64,000 nt of DNA from Streptococcus infantis. GTDB taxonomy: Bacteria > Bacillota > Bacilli > Lactobacillales > Streptococcaceae. How positions within the stretch are numbered: position 1 is the first letter of the stretch; each line of letters begins with the position of its first letter. The notes beneath the pieces were generated by a model. The model was not told the DNA's origin. It did no database searches and worked only from the letters and a program-made list of their open reading frames with translations. The position numbers were made by a program, and so were the translations under genes. Shown here one piece after another: positions 18,363-30,183 of the stretch. The stretch lies in the NCBI RefSeq assembly GCF_019929575.1, contig NZ_JAHZPU010000007.1, forward strand, positions 1-64,000, read 5' to 3'.

Positions 18363-18848
18363 ATGAGAAGATTTCTTGTCAAACAAAAATTTCGCCTAGG
18401 TGGTGAACGCTTTGATATCAAGGATGAAATGGGCAATGTCGCCTATCAGGTTGAAGGTTCTTTCTTTAAGATTCCAAAGACCTTTACTATCTATGATGCA
18501 GTGGGTGAGCAGGTTAGTGAGATTAGCAAAGAAGTCTTAACTTTCCTACCACGTTTTGAAATTCAACTGAGTAACGGCGATCATTTTTATATTCGGAAGA
18601 AGTTGACGTTCTTTAGAGATAAGTATGAATTTGACAATCTCGGTCTTCGTATCGAAGGAAATGTCTGGGATTTGAATTTTAAATTGCTGGACGATCGTGA
18701 CCAAGTGATTGCTGAGATTGCCAAGGAACTTTTCCATTTAACCTCTACCTACACCGTAACCGTCTATGACGAATCTTATGCAGACCTAGTCATTTCCCTC
18801 TGTGTCGCTATCGACTATGTGGAAATGCTAGAAAGCCAATCAAATTAG
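18363..18848 (+). CDS. LURP-one-related family protein (YxjI-like)
   Basis: A 161-residue protein of the LURP-one-related/Tubby-like fold (DUF567, B. subtilis YxjI). The repeated pattern of beta strands ([42 protein letters not shown]) is characteristic. Function is unknown. ATG at 18363 follows GGAGG. It lies directly behind the alanine T-box and 16 bp before alaS, so its expression should rise on alanine-tRNA starvation. Confidence 0.82.
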   Translation: MRRFLVKQKFRLGGERFDIKDEMGNVAYQVEGSFFKIPKTFTIYDAVGEQVSEISKEVLTFLPRFEIQLSNGDHFYIRKKLTFFRDKYEFDNLGLRIEGNVWDLNFKLLDDRDQVIAEIAKELFHLTSTYTVTVYDESYADLVISLCVAIDYVEMLESQSN

Positions 18849-18864
18849 TAAAAAGGAGATACAT

Positions 18865-21483
18865 ATGAAACAATTATCTAGTGCACAAGTCCGCCAAATG
18901 TGGCTTGATTTCTGGGCTACAAAAGGCCACTCAGTAGAACCATCTGTTAGCTTGGTTCCAGTAAACGATCCAACACTTTTGTGGATCAACTCAGGGGTTG
19001 CCACTCTTAAAAAATACTTTGACGGAACCATCATTCCTGAAAACCCACGGATTACCAATGCGCAAAAAGCCATCCGTACCAACGATATTGAAAACGTAGG
19101 TAAGACTGCCCGTCACCATACTATGTTTGAAATGTTGGGGAACTTCTCAATCGGGGATTACTTCCGTGACGAAGCAATTACATGGGCTTATGAGCTTTTG
19201 ACAAGTCCTGAGTGGTTTGACTTCCCTAAAGACAAACTATACATGACTTATTATCCAGATGACAAGGATTCATACAACCGCTGGATTGAAGTGGGAGTGG
19301 ATCCAAGTCATTTGATTCCAATTGAAGACAACTTCTGGGAAATCGGTGCAGGACCTTCTGGACCTGATACAGAAATCTTCTTTGACCGTGGGGAAGCCTT
19401 TGACCCAGAAAATATCGGTCTTCGTCTTCTTGCAGAAGATATCGAAAACGACCGTTATATCGAAATCTGGAACATCGTATTGTCACAATTTAACGCAGAC
19501 CCTGCGGTTCCTCGTAGCGAGTACAAAGAATTGCCACACAAGAACATTGATACGGGCGCTGGTTTGGAGCGTTTGGTGGCGGTTATCCAAGGGGCTAAGA
19601 CAAACTTTGAAACAGACCTCTTCATGCCGATCATTCGCGAAGTGGAGAAATTGTCTGGTAAGGTTTATGACCAAGATGGCGACAACATGAGCTTCAAGGT
19701 CATTGCAGACCACATCCGTTCTCTTTCATTTGCTATCGGTGATGGTGCCCTTCCTGGAAATGAAGGTCGTGGTTATGTCCTCCGTCGTCTTCTCCGCCGT
19801 GCCTCTATGCATGGTCAAAAATTGGGTATCAATGAGCCTTTCCTTTACAAACTCGTTCCAACTGTTGGAAAAATCATGGAAAGCTACTACCCAGAAGTTC
19901 TTGAAAAACGTGACTTTATTGAGAAAATCGTTAAGAGCGAAGAAGAGTCATTTGCTCGTACCCTTCACTCAGGTCAACACTTTGCCCAAGGCATCGTAAC
20001 AGACTTGAAAGAAAAAGGACAATCTGTCATTGCTGGTCAAGATGTCTTTAAACTTTATGATACATACGGATTCCCAGTAGAGTTGACAGAAGAAATCGCT
20101 GAAGAAGCAGGAATGACTGTAGACCGTGAAGGCTTCGAAGCGGCCATGAAGGAACAACAAGAACGTGCGCGTGCGTCTGCTGTCAAAGGCGGATCTATGG
20201 GTATGCAAAATGAAACCCTTCAAAACATCACTGTAGAAAGTGTCTTCAACTACAATGCTAGCCAATTGTCTTCTAAGTTAGTGGCTATCGTAGCGGACAA
20301 TGCTGAAGTAGAAAGTGTATCAGAAGGAACTGCTTCACTTATCTTTGCAGAAACACCATTCTACGCTGAAATGGGTGGACAAGTTGCGGACCACGGTCAA
20401 ATCTTGGATGCTGCAGGAAATGTCGTAGCGACTGTGACGGATGTTCAAAAAGCACCAAACGGACAAGCATTGCACACCGTTGAAGTTCTTGCTCCTCTTG
20501 CTTTGAACCAAGAATACACTTTGGCCATCGATAGCAATCGTCGTCATCGTGTCATGAAGAACCACACAGCCACTCACTTGCTCCATGCAGCTCTTCATAA
20601 TATCCTTGGCCACCATGCTACTCAAGCAGGTTCACTTAATGAAGTAGAATTCCTTCGCTTTGACTTCACTCACTTCCAAGCCGTGACTCCTGAAGAATTG
20701 CGTGCTATTGAGCAACAAGTCAATGAGAAGATTTGGGAAGCCATTGCAGTGGAAACAGTTGAGACTGATATTGACACAGCTAAAGAAATGGGAGCTATGG
20801 CCCTCTTTGGTGAGAAATACGGTAAGGAAGTTCGCGTAGTCACTATCGGGGACTATTCAGTAGAGCTTTGTGGTGGTACTCACGTTGGCAATACTTCTGA
20901 AATCGGTCTCTTCAAGATTGTCAAAGAAGAAGGGATCGGATCAGGAACTCGTCGTATCTTGGCAGTGACTGGTAAAGAGGCCTTTGAAGCTTATCGTGAC
21001 CAAGAAGATGCACTGAAAGCAGTCGCAGCAACCTTGAAAGCTCCTCAACTCAAAGAAGTACCTCACAAGGTGGAAGGACTTCAAGAGCAACTCCGTCAAT
21101 TGCAAAAAGAAAATGCAGAATTGAAGGAAAAAGCAGCAGAGGCGGCAGCAGGTGATGTCTTCAAGAATGTTCAAGAAGCAAACGGACACCGTTACATTGC
21201 CAGCCAAGTATCTGTATCAGACGCAGGTGCCCTTCGTACCTTTGCGGATAACTGGAAACAAAAAGATTACTCTGATGTCCTTGTTCTTGTCGCAGCTATC
21301 GGTGACAAGGTCAATGTCCTTGTAGCCAGCAAGACAAAAGAGGTACACGCAGGTAATGTGATCAAAGAATTAGCTCCAATCGTCGATGGACGTGGTGGTG
21401 GTAAACCAGACATGGCCATGGCAGGAGGAAGCAATCAAGCGAAAATCCAAGAATTGTTGGATGCAGTAGCAGGTAAATTGTAA
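18865..21483 (+). CDS. alaS: Alanyl-tRNA synthetase
   Basis: An 872-residue class II synthetase that charges tRNA-Ala. The N-terminal catalytic domain starts with [12 protein letters not shown]. The editing domain has the zinc motif HTATH (His567, His571) and CGGTH (Cys669, His673). The C-terminal DHHA1 domain ends in [12 protein letters not shown]. Length is normal. It is expressed from the upstream T-box transcript and ends in a terminator. Confidence 0.97.
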   Translation: MKQLSSAQVRQMWLDFWATKGHSVEPSVSLVPVNDPTLLWINSGVATLKKYFDGTIIPENPRITNAQKAIRTNDIENVGKTARHHTMFEMLGNFSIGDYFRDEAITWAYELLTSPEWFDFPKDKLYMTYYPDDKDSYNRWIEVGVDPSHLIPIEDNFWEIGAGPSGPDTEIFFDRGEAFDPENIGLRLLAEDIENDRYIEIWNIVLSQFNADPAVPRSEYKELPHKNIDTGAGLERLVAVIQGAKTNFETDLFMPIIREVEKLSGKVYDQDGDNMSFKVIADHIRSLSFAIGDGALPGNEGRGYVLRRLLRRASMHGQKLGINEPFLYKLVPTVGKIMESYYPEVLEKRDFIEKIVKSEEESFARTLHSGQHFAQGIVTDLKEKGQSVIAGQDVFKLYDTYGFPVELTEEIAEEAGMTVDREGFEAAMKEQQERARASAVKGGSMGMQNETLQNITVESVFNYNASQLSSKLVAIVADNAEVESVSEGTASLIFAETPFYAEMGGQVADHGQILDAAGNVVATVTDVQKAPNGQALHTVEVLAPLALNQEYTLAIDSNRRHRVMKNHTATHLLHAALHNILGHHATQAGSLNEVEFLRFDFTHFQAVTPEELRAIEQQVNEKIWEAIAVETVETDIDTAKEMGAMALFGEKYGKEVRVVTIGDYSVELCGGTHVGNTSEIGLFKIVKEEGIGSGTRRILAVTGKEAFEAYRDQEDALKAVAATLKAPQLKEVPHKVEGLQEQLRQLQKENAELKEKAAEAAAGDVFKNVQEANGHRYIASQVSVSDAGALRTFADNWKQKDYSDVLVLVAAIGDKVNVLVASKTKEVHAGNVIKELAPIVDGRGGGKPDMAMAGGSNQAKIQELLDAVAGKL

Positions 21484-21490
21484 GATAACA

Positions 21491-21520
21491 AAGATCTATC
21501 CATTCGGATAGGTCTTTTTG
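21491..21520 (+). terminator. Rho-independent terminator of alaS
   Basis: AGATCTATCC and GGATAGGTCT pair (one G-U) around a four-base loop (21502-21505), followed by TTTT. Confidence 0.85.
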
Positions 21521-21539
21521 TTTAAAAATCATAGAGCAG

Positions 21540-21599
21540 TTGATTTCTTTGAAGAATAAGCGTATAATATATAAAAATTAATTGAGTACTCACTCAATT
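21540..21599 (+). promoter_or_regulatory. Promoter and TetR-type operator
   Basis: TTGATT (21540-21545) and TATAAT (21563-21568) are 17 bp apart. Just downstream, AATTGAGT-ACTC-ACTCAATT (21580-21599) is a perfect 8+8 inverted repeat overlapping the expected start site. It is a convincing binding site for the TetR regulator encoded two genes downstream. Confidence 0.75.
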
Positions 21600-21624
21600 C
21601 GTTAGGGATTAGGAGAATTAGATA

Positions 21625-22629
21625 ATGGTTATTAAAGCAATACAGTATAATCATTTTGGTGATGAGAAAGTTCTAGATTTAGTAAATATTACATCTGAAC
21701 CATTAAAAATGAACCAAGTTAGGGTAGCAGTATTTGCTGTTGGTTTAAATCCTATTGATTATAAAACTTTCGAGGGGGCAAAGCCACTTCGTTTTTTGAC
21801 TTTCTTAACAAAATTAAAACAACCAAGTCGTTGGTTTGAATCAAAATCATCTTTATTTCCAAGAGGTGTCGCTAGGGATTTTGCTGGTGTTATAACAGAG
21901 ATTGGTGAAGGAGTGAGCCGTTTTTCAGTAGGTGACAAGGTTTTTGGAACAATAATAAGTGATCCTGGACTTGGTACTAAGAGGGGTGCGTTAGCAACAG
22001 AAATTTGTGTTTATGAATCAGAAATTGCATTGAAACCAGACAATATTGATATGTATCATGCTGCTACTATGGGGGTGGCCTCTTTAACAGTCGGTGGTGC
22101 TTTTAGAAGAATTCATTTAAATTCAAAAGATGTTGTAGTTATTTCGTCTGCTTCAGGTGGTATTGGAAGTATTGCAGTTCAGTATGCGGTTGCTAAGGGC
22201 GCAACTGTTATTGGTATTGCTAGCAAGAATAATGCAGAATATTTAGAGTCTTTAGGTGCTATACCAGTATCTTATGAAGAGGATGTCCCAAAGTCTCTTT
22301 TATCAGTAGCTCCAAAACCTATTACAAAATTCTTGGATTGCTATGGTGGTGATTACGTTAAGTTAGCTTTCCATCTTGGATTGAACGGAACTGATATTGG
22401 AACTTTAGTACCTTCACCATTTGTTATGATAAAAGGGGCTCAGTTCACTGGGCCAAGACATTCTACATATGATGATTTAAAAATTCTAGAGGAGATGGTC
22501 ACAGATGGAAAAGTTCAGCTAAATATTGAGAAAGAGTATAGTTTTTCTCTGGAGTCTGTTAGAGAGGCTTATCATAGTCTGAAATTAGGGCATACTCGTG
22601 GTAAAAGAATTATCAAGATAAAAGAATAG
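21625..22629 (+). CDS. Quinone oxidoreductase-like / zinc-type alcohol dehydrogenase family protein
   Basis: A 334-residue medium-chain dehydrogenase/reductase of the quinone-reductase group. The GroES-like N-terminal domain includes GLNPIDYKT and GVARDFAGVI. The Rossmann nucleotide loop is SASGGIGSIAVQYA. Structural zinc cysteines are absent, as in QOR proteins. It probably reduces quinones or reactive carbonyls with NADPH. It forms an AT-rich two-gene unit with the following TetR regulator, inserted between alaS and gdhA, so horizontal acquisition is plausible. Confidence 0.85.
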   Translation: MVIKAIQYNHFGDEKVLDLVNITSEPLKMNQVRVAVFAVGLNPIDYKTFEGAKPLRFLTFLTKLKQPSRWFESKSSLFPRGVARDFAGVITEIGEGVSRFSVGDKVFGTIISDPGLGTKRGALATEICVYESEIALKPDNIDMYHAATMGVASLTVGGAFRRIHLNSKDVVVISSASGGIGSIAVQYAVAKGATVIGIASKNNAEYLESLGAIPVSYEEDVPKSLLSVAPKPITKFLDCYGGDYVKLAFHLGLNGTDIGTLVPSPFVMIKGAQFTGPRHSTYDDLKILEEMVTDGKVQLNIEKEYSFSLESVREAYHSLKLGHTRGKRIIKIKE

Positions 22630-22646
22630 ATAGGGAGGAGTTAGCA

Positions 22647-23291
22647 ATGGAAACTATAGAATATAAGTTCGCAGAGACATTAAAATCCAGTAGCTTAAGT
22701 TTAAAACAACGTCAAGTATTAATGTCAAGTTTAAAATTATTTTCAGAGATTGGTTTTGAAAATACAACTTCTCATCTTATTGCTGAACACGCTGGAGTCT
22801 CAGAAGGAACCGTTTTTAGTTATTTTAAAACCAAGGAAGGTATCCTAGATGCTATTTTATCTACATTTCTAGAGCAAATTATTCCAGAAGTGATTGCTGA
22901 TTTTTCGGATAAGAGATTTACAATAGAGCAAAAATCTTTTTCACTTTTTCTAAGAAGCATCGTTCGGGATAGGTTAGTTTTTATTAGGAACAATAAAATG
23001 CAAGTTAAAATACTTTTGAATCGTTCACTTATTGATAAAGCTATTTCTGAAGAGTTAGGAAATATTATTGTACACTCTATCATTAATCCGATTAGTCCTG
23101 TTTTGAATCAATTTAAAGAAAATGGTGTTATCCGAGATTGGTCAAATGAAAGGATCGTTCGCTATATTTTAGCTTTAAGTCTTTCTTATATTGTTCCTAT
23201 GATTATAAATGACAAAGAAGATATAAACTTTGATAAAGTAACAAATGAAATTGTCGAATGTCTTTCTTTTTCCTTAGTTATCGTAAAATAA
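22647..23291 (+). CDS. TetR/AcrR family transcriptional regulator
   Basis: A 214-residue TetR regulator. The N-terminal helix-turn-helix is seen in LFSEIGFENTTSHLIAE and HAGVSEGTVFSYFKTKEG (about 30-70). The C-terminal ligand domain is unrelated in sequence to known types I can name. It probably represses its own two-gene operon through the palindrome at 21580-21599. RBS GGGAGGAG precedes the ATG. Base composition is AT-rich. Confidence 0.88.
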   Translation: METIEYKFAETLKSSSLSLKQRQVLMSSLKLFSEIGFENTTSHLIAEHAGVSEGTVFSYFKTKEGILDAILSTFLEQIIPEVIADFSDKRFTIEQKSFSLFLRSIVRDRLVFIRNNKMQVKILLNRSLIDKAISEELGNIIVHSIINPISPVLNQFKENGVIRDWSNERIVRYILALSLSYIVPMIINDKEDINFDKVTNEIVECLSFSLVIVK

Positions 23292-23331
23292 CTCTTAATT
23301 TTAAGTTCACTAAAAAATTAAGAGAGCTCTT
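23292..23331 (+). terminator. Terminator of the reductase-tetR unit
   Basis: CTCTTAATTTT and AAAATTAAGAG form a long AT-rich stem with a loop, followed by a T-rich stretch after GAGCTC. Confidence 0.6.
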
Positions 23332-23344
23332 TTTAAAACCAAAA

Positions 23345-23379
23345 TAAAAATCCCCAATCGAAGTGATTGAGGATTTTTG
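23345..23379 (-). terminator. Terminator of gdhA (bidirectional shape)
   Basis: AAAAATCCCCAATC and GATTGAGGATTTTT pair around GAAGT, giving T-runs on both strands. It lies 13 bp after the gdhA stop. Confidence 0.8.
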
Positions 23380-23391
23380 TGTTGATTTATC

Positions 23392-24759
<1,368 letters not shown>

Positions 24760-24780
24760 TCATATTTTATTACATGAGAC

Positions 24781-24809
24781 ATTATAGCAGAAAATTTTTT
24801 CAGTGTAAA
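24781..24809 (-). promoter_or_regulatory. Promoter of gdhA
   Basis: On the minus strand TTTACA (24809-24804) and TATAAT (24786-24781) are 17 bp apart. The -10 box is preceded by TGC, an extended -10. Confidence 0.75.
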
Positions 24810-24903
24810 GAAAAAAACATAAATTTTCTAAAAATTCTTTCAATTTAAAACGACTGATTCAGAACATGCTAAAAAACGAACCTTTTCTATGGAAATGGTT
24901 TTA

Positions 24904-24934
24904 TTGAAAAGCAAAAGTCAAAGTATGGTATAAT
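24904..24934 (+). promoter_or_regulatory. Extended -10 promoter of pyrD
   Basis: TATGGTATAAT (TATAAT at 24929-24934) with TTGAAA 19 bp upstream. The extended -10 probably compensates for the spacing. Confidence 0.65.
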
Positions 24935-24969
24935 AATAGACATAAAAAGGAATCTGGAGGAACAGAATC

Positions 24970-25905
24970 ATGGTATCAACTAAAACACAGATTGCTGGTT
25001 TTGAGTTTGACAATTGCTTGATGAATGCAGCAGGAGTTGCTTGTATGACAGTTGAGGAGTTGGAAGGTGTCAAAAACTCAGCAGCAGGAACCTTTGTCAC
25101 TAAAACAGCAACCTTGGAATTTCGTCAGGGAAATCCGGAACCACGTTATCAAGATGTTCCACTCGGTTCTATCAACTCTATGGGGCTACCAAATAATGGT
25201 TTAGATTATTACTTAAACTATCTTTTAGAGTTACAAGAAAAGGAAGCAAATCGTACCTTCTTTTTATCATTAGTTGGGATGTCTCCAGAGGAAACTCATA
25301 CCATTTTGAAAAAGGTTCAAGAAAGTGATTTCCGCGGTCTGACAGAACTGAATCTTTCATGCCCAAATGTTCCAGGTAAACCTCAGATTGCCTATGATTT
25401 TGAAACAACAGACCGTATCTTGTCAGAAGTCTTTGCCTACTTTACAAAACCTCTTGGGATTAAGCTTCCACCTTATTTTGATATTGTACATTTTGATCAA
25501 GCGGCAGCTATTTTTAACAAATACCCACTCAAATTCGTCAACTGTGTCAACTCTATTGGAAATGGTCTTTATATAGAAGACGAGTCTGTCGTGATTCGTC
25601 CAAAGAATGGCTTTGGTGGAATTGGTGGAGAATACATTAAACCAACTGCACTTGCCAATGTCCATGCCTTTTATCAACGCTTAAATCCTCAAATTCAAAT
25701 CATCGGAACTGGTGGAGTGCTCACAGGGCGTGATGCCTTTGAACATATCCTATGTGGTGCCAGCATGGTACAAGTAGGAACTACTCTTCATAAAGAAGGT
25801 GTAGGTGCTTTTGAACGTATTACAAAGGAACTCAAAGAAATTATGACGGAAAAAGGATACCAAAGCCTAGAGGATTTCCGTGGAAAATTGAATTATATGG
25901 ATTAA
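24970..25905 (+). CDS. pyrD: Dihydroorotate dehydrogenase, class 1A
   Basis: A 311-residue FMN enzyme that oxidises dihydroorotate to orotate in pyrimidine synthesis. The class 1 catalytic cysteine is Cys131 in [12 protein letters not shown] phosphate binding is seen in [13 protein letters not shown] near the C-terminus. Class 1A enzymes are cytosolic homodimers that use fumarate; no pyrK electron-transfer gene is adjacent, which fits. RBS TGGAGG precedes the ATG. Confidence 0.94.
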   Translation: MVSTKTQIAGFEFDNCLMNAAGVACMTVEELEGVKNSAAGTFVTKTATLEFRQGNPEPRYQDVPLGSINSMGLPNNGLDYYLNYLLELQEKEANRTFFLSLVGMSPEETHTILKKVQESDFRGLTELNLSCPNVPGKPQIAYDFETTDRILSEVFAYFTKPLGIKLPPYFDIVHFDQAAAIFNKYPLKFVNCVNSIGNGLYIEDESVVIRPKNGFGGIGGEYIKPTALANVHAFYQRLNPQIQIIGTGGVLTGRDAFEHILCGASMVQVGTTLHKEGVGAFERITKELKEIMTEKGYQSLEDFRGKLNYMD

Positions 25906-25937
25906 ACAGAAGCTAAATTAAAAAGAAAGGAGAATAA

Positions 25938-26975
25938 ATGCTAGCCATTGAAGAGAGTCAAGGCTTGACCATGAAGAACTTACCAGTCTTAACGGTATTT
26001 ACTGGGGATGATTTGGGACAATTTGAAGTCATGAAGAGTCAAGTATTGAAACAAATTGGCTATGATTCAGCTGATTTGAATTTTGCTCACTTTGACATGA
26101 AAGAAGCGATCTACAAGGATATTGAGCTGGAACTCCTTAGTCTTCCTTTCTTTGCAGATGAAAAGATTGTAATTCTGGATCATTTTGTGGATATAAGCAC
26201 GGCAAAAAAACGCTATCTGTCAGATGATGAACTCAAATCTTTTGAAGAATACTTGGAAAATCCATCGCCTACTAGCAAATTAGTGATTTTTGCAGAAGGT
26301 AAGTTAGACAGTAAGAGACGGTTGGTTAAACTTTTGAAGAGGGATGCCAAAGTTTTTGAAGCGATTGAGCCAAAAGAGCAGGAATTACGAGCATATTTTC
26401 AAAAGTGGAGTCAAAAACAAGGGCTTACTTTCGCTGAGAAATCTTTTGACCATCTACTCATCAAGTCAGGTTTTCAATTTAGCGAAATCCAAAAAAACCT
26501 TATCTTTTTGCTGTCATACAAGGCTGACAGTAACATCACTGAAGAGGATATTGTTCAAGCTATCCCTAAAACCTTGCAAGATAATATCTTTGACTTAACC
26601 CAGCTTATCCTCGCTAAAAAGATTGATCAGGCGCGAGATTTGGTAAAAGATTTGACCTTGCAGGGAGAAGATGAGATTAAACTGATTGCCATTATGCTGG
26701 GGCAGTTCAGACTCTATACACAAGTTAAGATTTTGGCAGAGTTAGGTCAGACAGAGTCCCAGATGGTCAGCAGTTTAGGGAACTACCTTGGTCGTAATCC
26801 CAATCCTTACCAAATCAAGTTTGCCCTTCGAGATTCTCGAAGACTATCCCTGGATTTTCTACAGAATTCTATTCGTTATCTTATCCAAGCTGATTATCAA
26901 ATTAAGACAGGTGTTTACGAGAAAGGTTACCTGTTTGAGAGGGCCTTATTACAGATTGCAAGTCAGTCAGATTGA
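25938..26975 (+). CDS. holA: DNA polymerase III delta subunit
   Basis: A 345-residue clamp-loader subunit that opens the beta sliding clamp. Family features are the N-terminal VFTGDDLGQFE, the ...FADEKIVILDHF strand and the C-terminal GQFRLYTQ and DYQIKTGVYE regions. The start after AAAGGAG matches streptococcal homologues. It lies between pyrD and sodA. Confidence 0.9.
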   Translation: MLAIEESQGLTMKNLPVLTVFTGDDLGQFEVMKSQVLKQIGYDSADLNFAHFDMKEAIYKDIELELLSLPFFADEKIVILDHFVDISTAKKRYLSDDELKSFEEYLENPSPTSKLVIFAEGKLDSKRRLVKLLKRDAKVFEAIEPKEQELRAYFQKWSQKQGLTFAEKSFDHLLIKSGFQFSEIQKNLIFLLSYKADSNITEEDIVQAIPKTLQDNIFDLTQLILAKKIDQARDLVKDLTLQGEDEIKLIAIMLGQFRLYTQVKILAELGQTESQMVSSLGNYLGRNPNPYQIKFALRDSRRLSLDFLQNSIRYLIQADYQIKTGVYEKGYLFERALLQIASQSD

Positions 26976-26984
26976 GCAAATAAC

Positions 26985-27013
26985 TTGAAAAAATAGGATG
27001 ATTGCGTTATCAT
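26985..27013 (+). promoter_or_regulatory. Promoter of sodA
   Basis: TTGAAA (26985-26990) and TATCAT (27008-27013) are separated by 17 bp, with sodA starting 32 bp downstream. Confidence 0.6.
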
Positions 27014-27044
27014 CTTTATATAGAAAGAAAAAGAGGTATTACAG

Positions 27045-27650
27045 ATGGCCATTATCTTACCAGAACTTCCATACGCTTACGATGCATTAGAACCATACAT
27101 CGATGCGGAAACAATGCACTTGCACCATGACAAACACCACCAAACTTACGTTAACAATGCAAATGCAGCTCTTGAAAAACATCCTGAAATCGGTGAAGAC
27201 CTTGAAGCTTTGCTTGCTGATGTAGAATCTATCCCAGCTGATATCCGTCAAGCGCTTATCAACAACGGTGGTGGACACTTGAACCACGCTCTTTTCTGGG
27301 AATTGATGACTCCTGAAAAAACAGCTCCTTCAGCAGAACTTGCAGCAGCAATCGATGAAACTTTCGGTTCATTTGAAGAATTCCAAGCAGCCTTTACAGC
27401 AGCAGCAACAACTCGTTTTGGTTCTGGATGGGCTTGGTTGGTTGTGAACAAAGAAGGTAAGCTTGAAGTAACTTCAACAGCAAACCAAGACACACCAATC
27501 TCAGAAGGTAAAAAACCAATCTTGGGCTTGGACGTTTGGGAACATGCATACTATGTGAAATACCGTAACGTTCGTCCTGACTACATCAAAGCTTTCTTCT
27601 CAGTTATTAACTGGAATAAAGTAGACGAACTCTACGCAGCAGCTAAATAA
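27045..27650 (+). CDS. sodA: Superoxide dismutase (Mn/Fe family)
   Basis: A 201-residue superoxide dismutase. Metal ligands are His27, His81 (in LNHALFWE), Asp163 and His167 (in DVWEH). The GGGHLNH sequence is the manganese-type form. It is the main streptococcal defence against superoxide. Strong, low-variation codons suggest high expression. A terminator follows. Confidence 0.97.
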   Translation: MAIILPELPYAYDALEPYIDAETMHLHHDKHHQTYVNNANAALEKHPEIGEDLEALLADVESIPADIRQALINNGGGHLNHALFWELMTPEKTAPSAELAAAIDETFGSFEEFQAAFTAAATTRFGSGWAWLVVNKEGKLEVTSTANQDTPISEGKKPILGLDVWEHAYYVKYRNVRPDYIKAFFSVINWNKVDELYAAAK

Positions 27651-27660
27651 TCTTAATAAC

Positions 27661-27707
27661 GACACCTTGGGGTTAGAATTTCATCTAACTTGAAAGGTGT
27701 TTTTTGT
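27661..27707 (+). terminator. Rho-independent terminator of sodA
   Basis: ACACCTTG and AAGGTGT close a stem with an inner GTTAG/CTAAC helix, followed by TTTTTT. Confidence 0.8.
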
Positions 27708-27725
27708 TTGCTTTTCTTAGAAGTA

Positions 27726-27830
27726 ATACTCAATGAAAATCAAAGAGCAAACTAGGAAACTAGGCGCAGGCTGTACTTGAGTACGGCAAGGCGACGTTGA
27801 CGCGGTTTGAATTTGATTTTCGAAGAGTAT
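27726..27830. repeat. BOX-family element lacking boxB
   Basis: It starts ATACTCAATGAAAATC and ends GATTTTCGAAGAGTAT, with inverted terminal ATACTC/GAGTAT. It carries a boxC part (GCAAACTAGGAAACTAG) and a boxA part (TACGGCAAGGCGACGTTGACG) but no boxB. It is 105 bp, in the opposite orientation to the element at 10966. It lies between sodA and the LysR regulator promoter. Confidence 0.85.
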
Positions 27831-27869
27831 AACTGTCTTATGATTTTCCTTTGTTAGATAGGCTTGATT

Positions 27870-27880
27870 TATGGTATAAT
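27870..27880 (+). promoter_or_regulatory. Extended -10 promoter of mtaR
   Basis: TATGGTATAAT at 27870-27880, with TTGTTA at 27851-27856. It lies 28 bp before the ATG and 40 bp after the BOX-like element. Confidence 0.65.
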
Positions 27881-27907
27881 GATAAGATAGAAATCGAAGG
27901 AGAAATC

Positions 27908-28816
27908 ATGAATATTCAACAATTACGCTACGTTGTAGCTATTGCTAATAGTGGTACTTTTCGTGAAGCGGCTGAGAAAATGTACGTTAGCCAACCCAGT
28001 CTATCTATTTCTGTAAGAGACTTGGAAAAAGAGCTTGGCTTCAAGATTTTTCGTAGAACCAGTTCAGGAACTTTTCTTACACGTCGTGGGATGGAATTTT
28101 ATGAAAAGGCACAAGATCTGGTTAAAGGATTTGATGTTTTCCAAAATCAGTATGCCAATCCTGAAGAGGAGAAAGATGAGTTTTCAATAGCCAGCCAGCA
28201 CTATGATTTCTTGCCACCAACCATTACAGCTTTTTCGCAACAATATCCTGATTATAAGAATTTTCGTATTTTTGAATCTACAACTGTTCAGATTTTGGAT
28301 GAAGTAGCCCAAGGACATAGTGAGATTGGAATTATCTACCTCAACAATCAAAACCAAAAAGGAATCATGCAACGGGTTGAAAAGTTAGGACTTGAAGTGA
28401 TTGAGTTGATTCCTTTCCAGACGCATATCTATCTGCGTGAAAGACATCCGTTAGCCAAGAAAAAAGAGTTGGTTATGGAGGATTTGGCAGATTTACCAAC
28501 AGTTCGATTCACGCAAGAAAAGGATGAGTATCTTTATTACTCAGAGAACTTTGTAGATACAAGTGCTAGCTCTCAAATGTTTAATGTAACTGACCGCGCT
28601 ACCTTAAATGGGATTCTTGAAAGAACAAATGCTTATGCGACTGGATCTGGATTTTTAGATAGCGATAGTGTGAACGGGATCACGGTTATTCCGCTAAATG
28701 ATAATCTCAATAATCGCATGGTTTATGTCAAGCGTGAAGAAGTAGAATTGAGCCAAGCAGGAACTTTATTTGTAGAGGTCATGCAAGAGTATTTTAGTCA
28801 GAAGAGGAAGTCATGA
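27908..28816 (+). CDS. mtaR: LysR-family regulator MtaR/CpsY
   Basis: A 302-residue LysR regulator. The N-terminal helix-turn-helix is [20 protein letters not shown] (about 18-37). The rest is the periplasmic-binding-like effector domain. It closely resembles streptococcal MtaR/CpsY, which controls methionine uptake and synthesis and affects survival in blood and neutrophils. The start at 27908 follows AAGGAG; a longer reading frame from 27851 enters the promoter. It overlaps lspA by four bases. Confidence 0.88.
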   Translation: MNIQQLRYVVAIANSGTFREAAEKMYVSQPSLSISVRDLEKELGFKIFRRTSSGTFLTRRGMEFYEKAQDLVKGFDVFQNQYANPEEEKDEFSIASQHYDFLPPTITAFSQQYPDYKNFRIFESTTVQILDEVAQGHSEIGIIYLNNQNQKGIMQRVEKLGLEVIELIPFQTHIYLRERHPLAKKKELVMEDLADLPTVRFTQEKDEYLYYSENFVDTSASSQMFNVTDRATLNGILERTNAYATGSGFLDSDSVNGITVIPLNDNLNNRMVYVKREEVELSQAGTLFVEVMQEYFSQKRKS

Positions 28817-29274
28817 AAAAAAGAGGAATAGTAGCAGGAATCATAGCAGCCTTAATCGTGTTAGATCAATTGGTAAAAGCTTATGTCGTTCAGAATATTG
28901 CTCTAGGTGAAGTTAAATCATGGATCCCAAATCTAGTTAGTTTAACCTATCTGCAAAATAGGGGGGCAGCCTTTTCTATGCTTCAAGATCAACAGTGGTT
29001 TTTTGCGGTGATAACTATGGTAGTTATGGCAGGGGCTATTTGGTATTTACACAAGCATATGGAAGATTCTACCTGGACAGTCTTTGGCTTAGTTTTAATC
29101 ATTGCAGGTGGTCTGGGAAACTTTATCGATCGTATTAGCCAAGGATTTGTTGTGGATATGTTCCACTTGGACTTTGTCAATTTTGCCATATTCAATGTGG
29201 CAGATAGTTATCTGACAGTAGGAGTGCTTGTTTTATTGCTTGCAATGCTAAAAGAGGAAATGAATGGAAATTAA
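28813..29274 (+). CDS. lspA: Lipoprotein signal peptidase (signal peptidase II)
   Basis: A 153-residue aspartic membrane protease that cleaves lipoprotein signal peptides before the modified cysteine. Four transmembrane helices are visible. The catalytic aspartates lie in [15 protein letters not shown] and [10 protein letters not shown]. The gene overlaps mtaR and the following pseudouridine synthase. It would process the PstS and amino-acid-binding lipoproteins in this window. Confidence 0.95.
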   Translation: MKKRGIVAGIIAALIVLDQLVKAYVVQNIALGEVKSWIPNLVSLTYLQNRGAAFSMLQDQQWFFAVITMVVMAGAIWYLHKHMEDSTWTVFGLVLIIAGGLGNFIDRISQGFVVDMFHLDFVNFAIFNVADSYLTVGVLVLLLAMLKEEMNGN

Positions 29275-30157
29275 AATTGAAACAGGTGGACTACGCTTAG
29301 ACAAGGCTCTATCAGATCTAACAGAATTGTCTCGTAGTCTTGCCAACGAACAAATCAAGTCAGGTCAAGTCCTGGTCAACGGCCAGGTTAAGAAAGCCAA
29401 GTATACGGTCCAAGAAGGAGATGTTGTCACTTATCAAGTTCCTGAACCAGAAGTTTTAGAGTATGTGGCTGAAGATATTCCGTTAGAAATTATTTACCAA
29501 GATGAGGATGTAGCAGTAGTTAACAAACCTCAGGGTATGGTTGTTCATCCAAGCGCTGGTCACACCAGTGGTACCTTGGTTAATGCTCTGATGTATCACA
29601 TCAAAGACCTATCTGGTATTAATGGTGTATTGCGTCCAGGGATTGTCCACCGTATCGATAAGGATACATCTGGTCTCTTGATGATTGCAAAAAACGATAA
29701 TGCTCACATGGCGCTCGCTCAAGAATTGAAAGACAAGAAATCACTTCGGAAATATTGGGCCATTGTTCATGGGAATCTTCCCAACGACCGTGGAGTTATT
29801 GAGGCGCCAATTGGACGTAGCGAAAAAGACCGCAAGAAACAAGCAGTGACTGCTAAAGGGAAACCAGCAGTGACACGCTTCCAAGTTTTAGAACGTTTCG
29901 GTGACTATACCGTATTGGAATTGCAGCTGGAAACAGGACGAACTCACCAAATCCGTGTACACATGGCTTATATTGGCCATCCTGTAGCTGGTGATGAAGT
30001 TTATGGACCTCGTAAAACCCTAAAGGGACATGGACAATTTCTCCATGCCAAGACTCTTGGATTTACCCATCCTAAAACAGGGGAAACTATGGAATTTACT
30101 GCTGATATCCCAGATATCTTCAAGCAAACCTTGGAGAAACTTAGAAAAGAACAATAA
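29264..30157 (+). CDS. RluA/RluD-family 23S rRNA pseudouridine synthase
   Basis: A 297-residue protein with an N-terminal S4 RNA-binding domain (about 12-70) and a RluA-type catalytic domain. The catalytic Asp132 is in HRIDKDTSG. The downstream [12 protein letters not shown] motif is also intact. It isomerises uridines, probably in 23S rRNA, as RluD does. The gene overlaps lspA by 11 bp. The lspA-rluD pairing is conserved in Firmicutes. Confidence 0.92.
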   Translation: MEIKIETGGLRLDKALSDLTELSRSLANEQIKSGQVLVNGQVKKAKYTVQEGDVVTYQVPEPEVLEYVAEDIPLEIIYQDEDVAVVNKPQGMVVHPSAGHTSGTLVNALMYHIKDLSGINGVLRPGIVHRIDKDTSGLLMIAKNDNAHMALAQELKDKKSLRKYWAIVHGNLPNDRGVIEAPIGRSEKDRKKQAVTAKGKPAVTRFQVLERFGDYTVLELQLETGRTHQIRVHMAYIGHPVAGDEVYGPRKTLKGHGQFLHAKTLGFTHPKTGETMEFTADIPDIFKQTLEKLRKEQ

Positions 30158-30183
30158 AAAAGGACTCAAGCGAGTCCCTTTTA
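30157..30183. terminator. Bidirectional terminator between rluD-like gene and ffh
   Basis: AAAAAGGACTC and GAGTCCCTTTT pair around AAGC, with A/T-runs on both sides. It serves converging transcripts. Confidence 0.85.
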
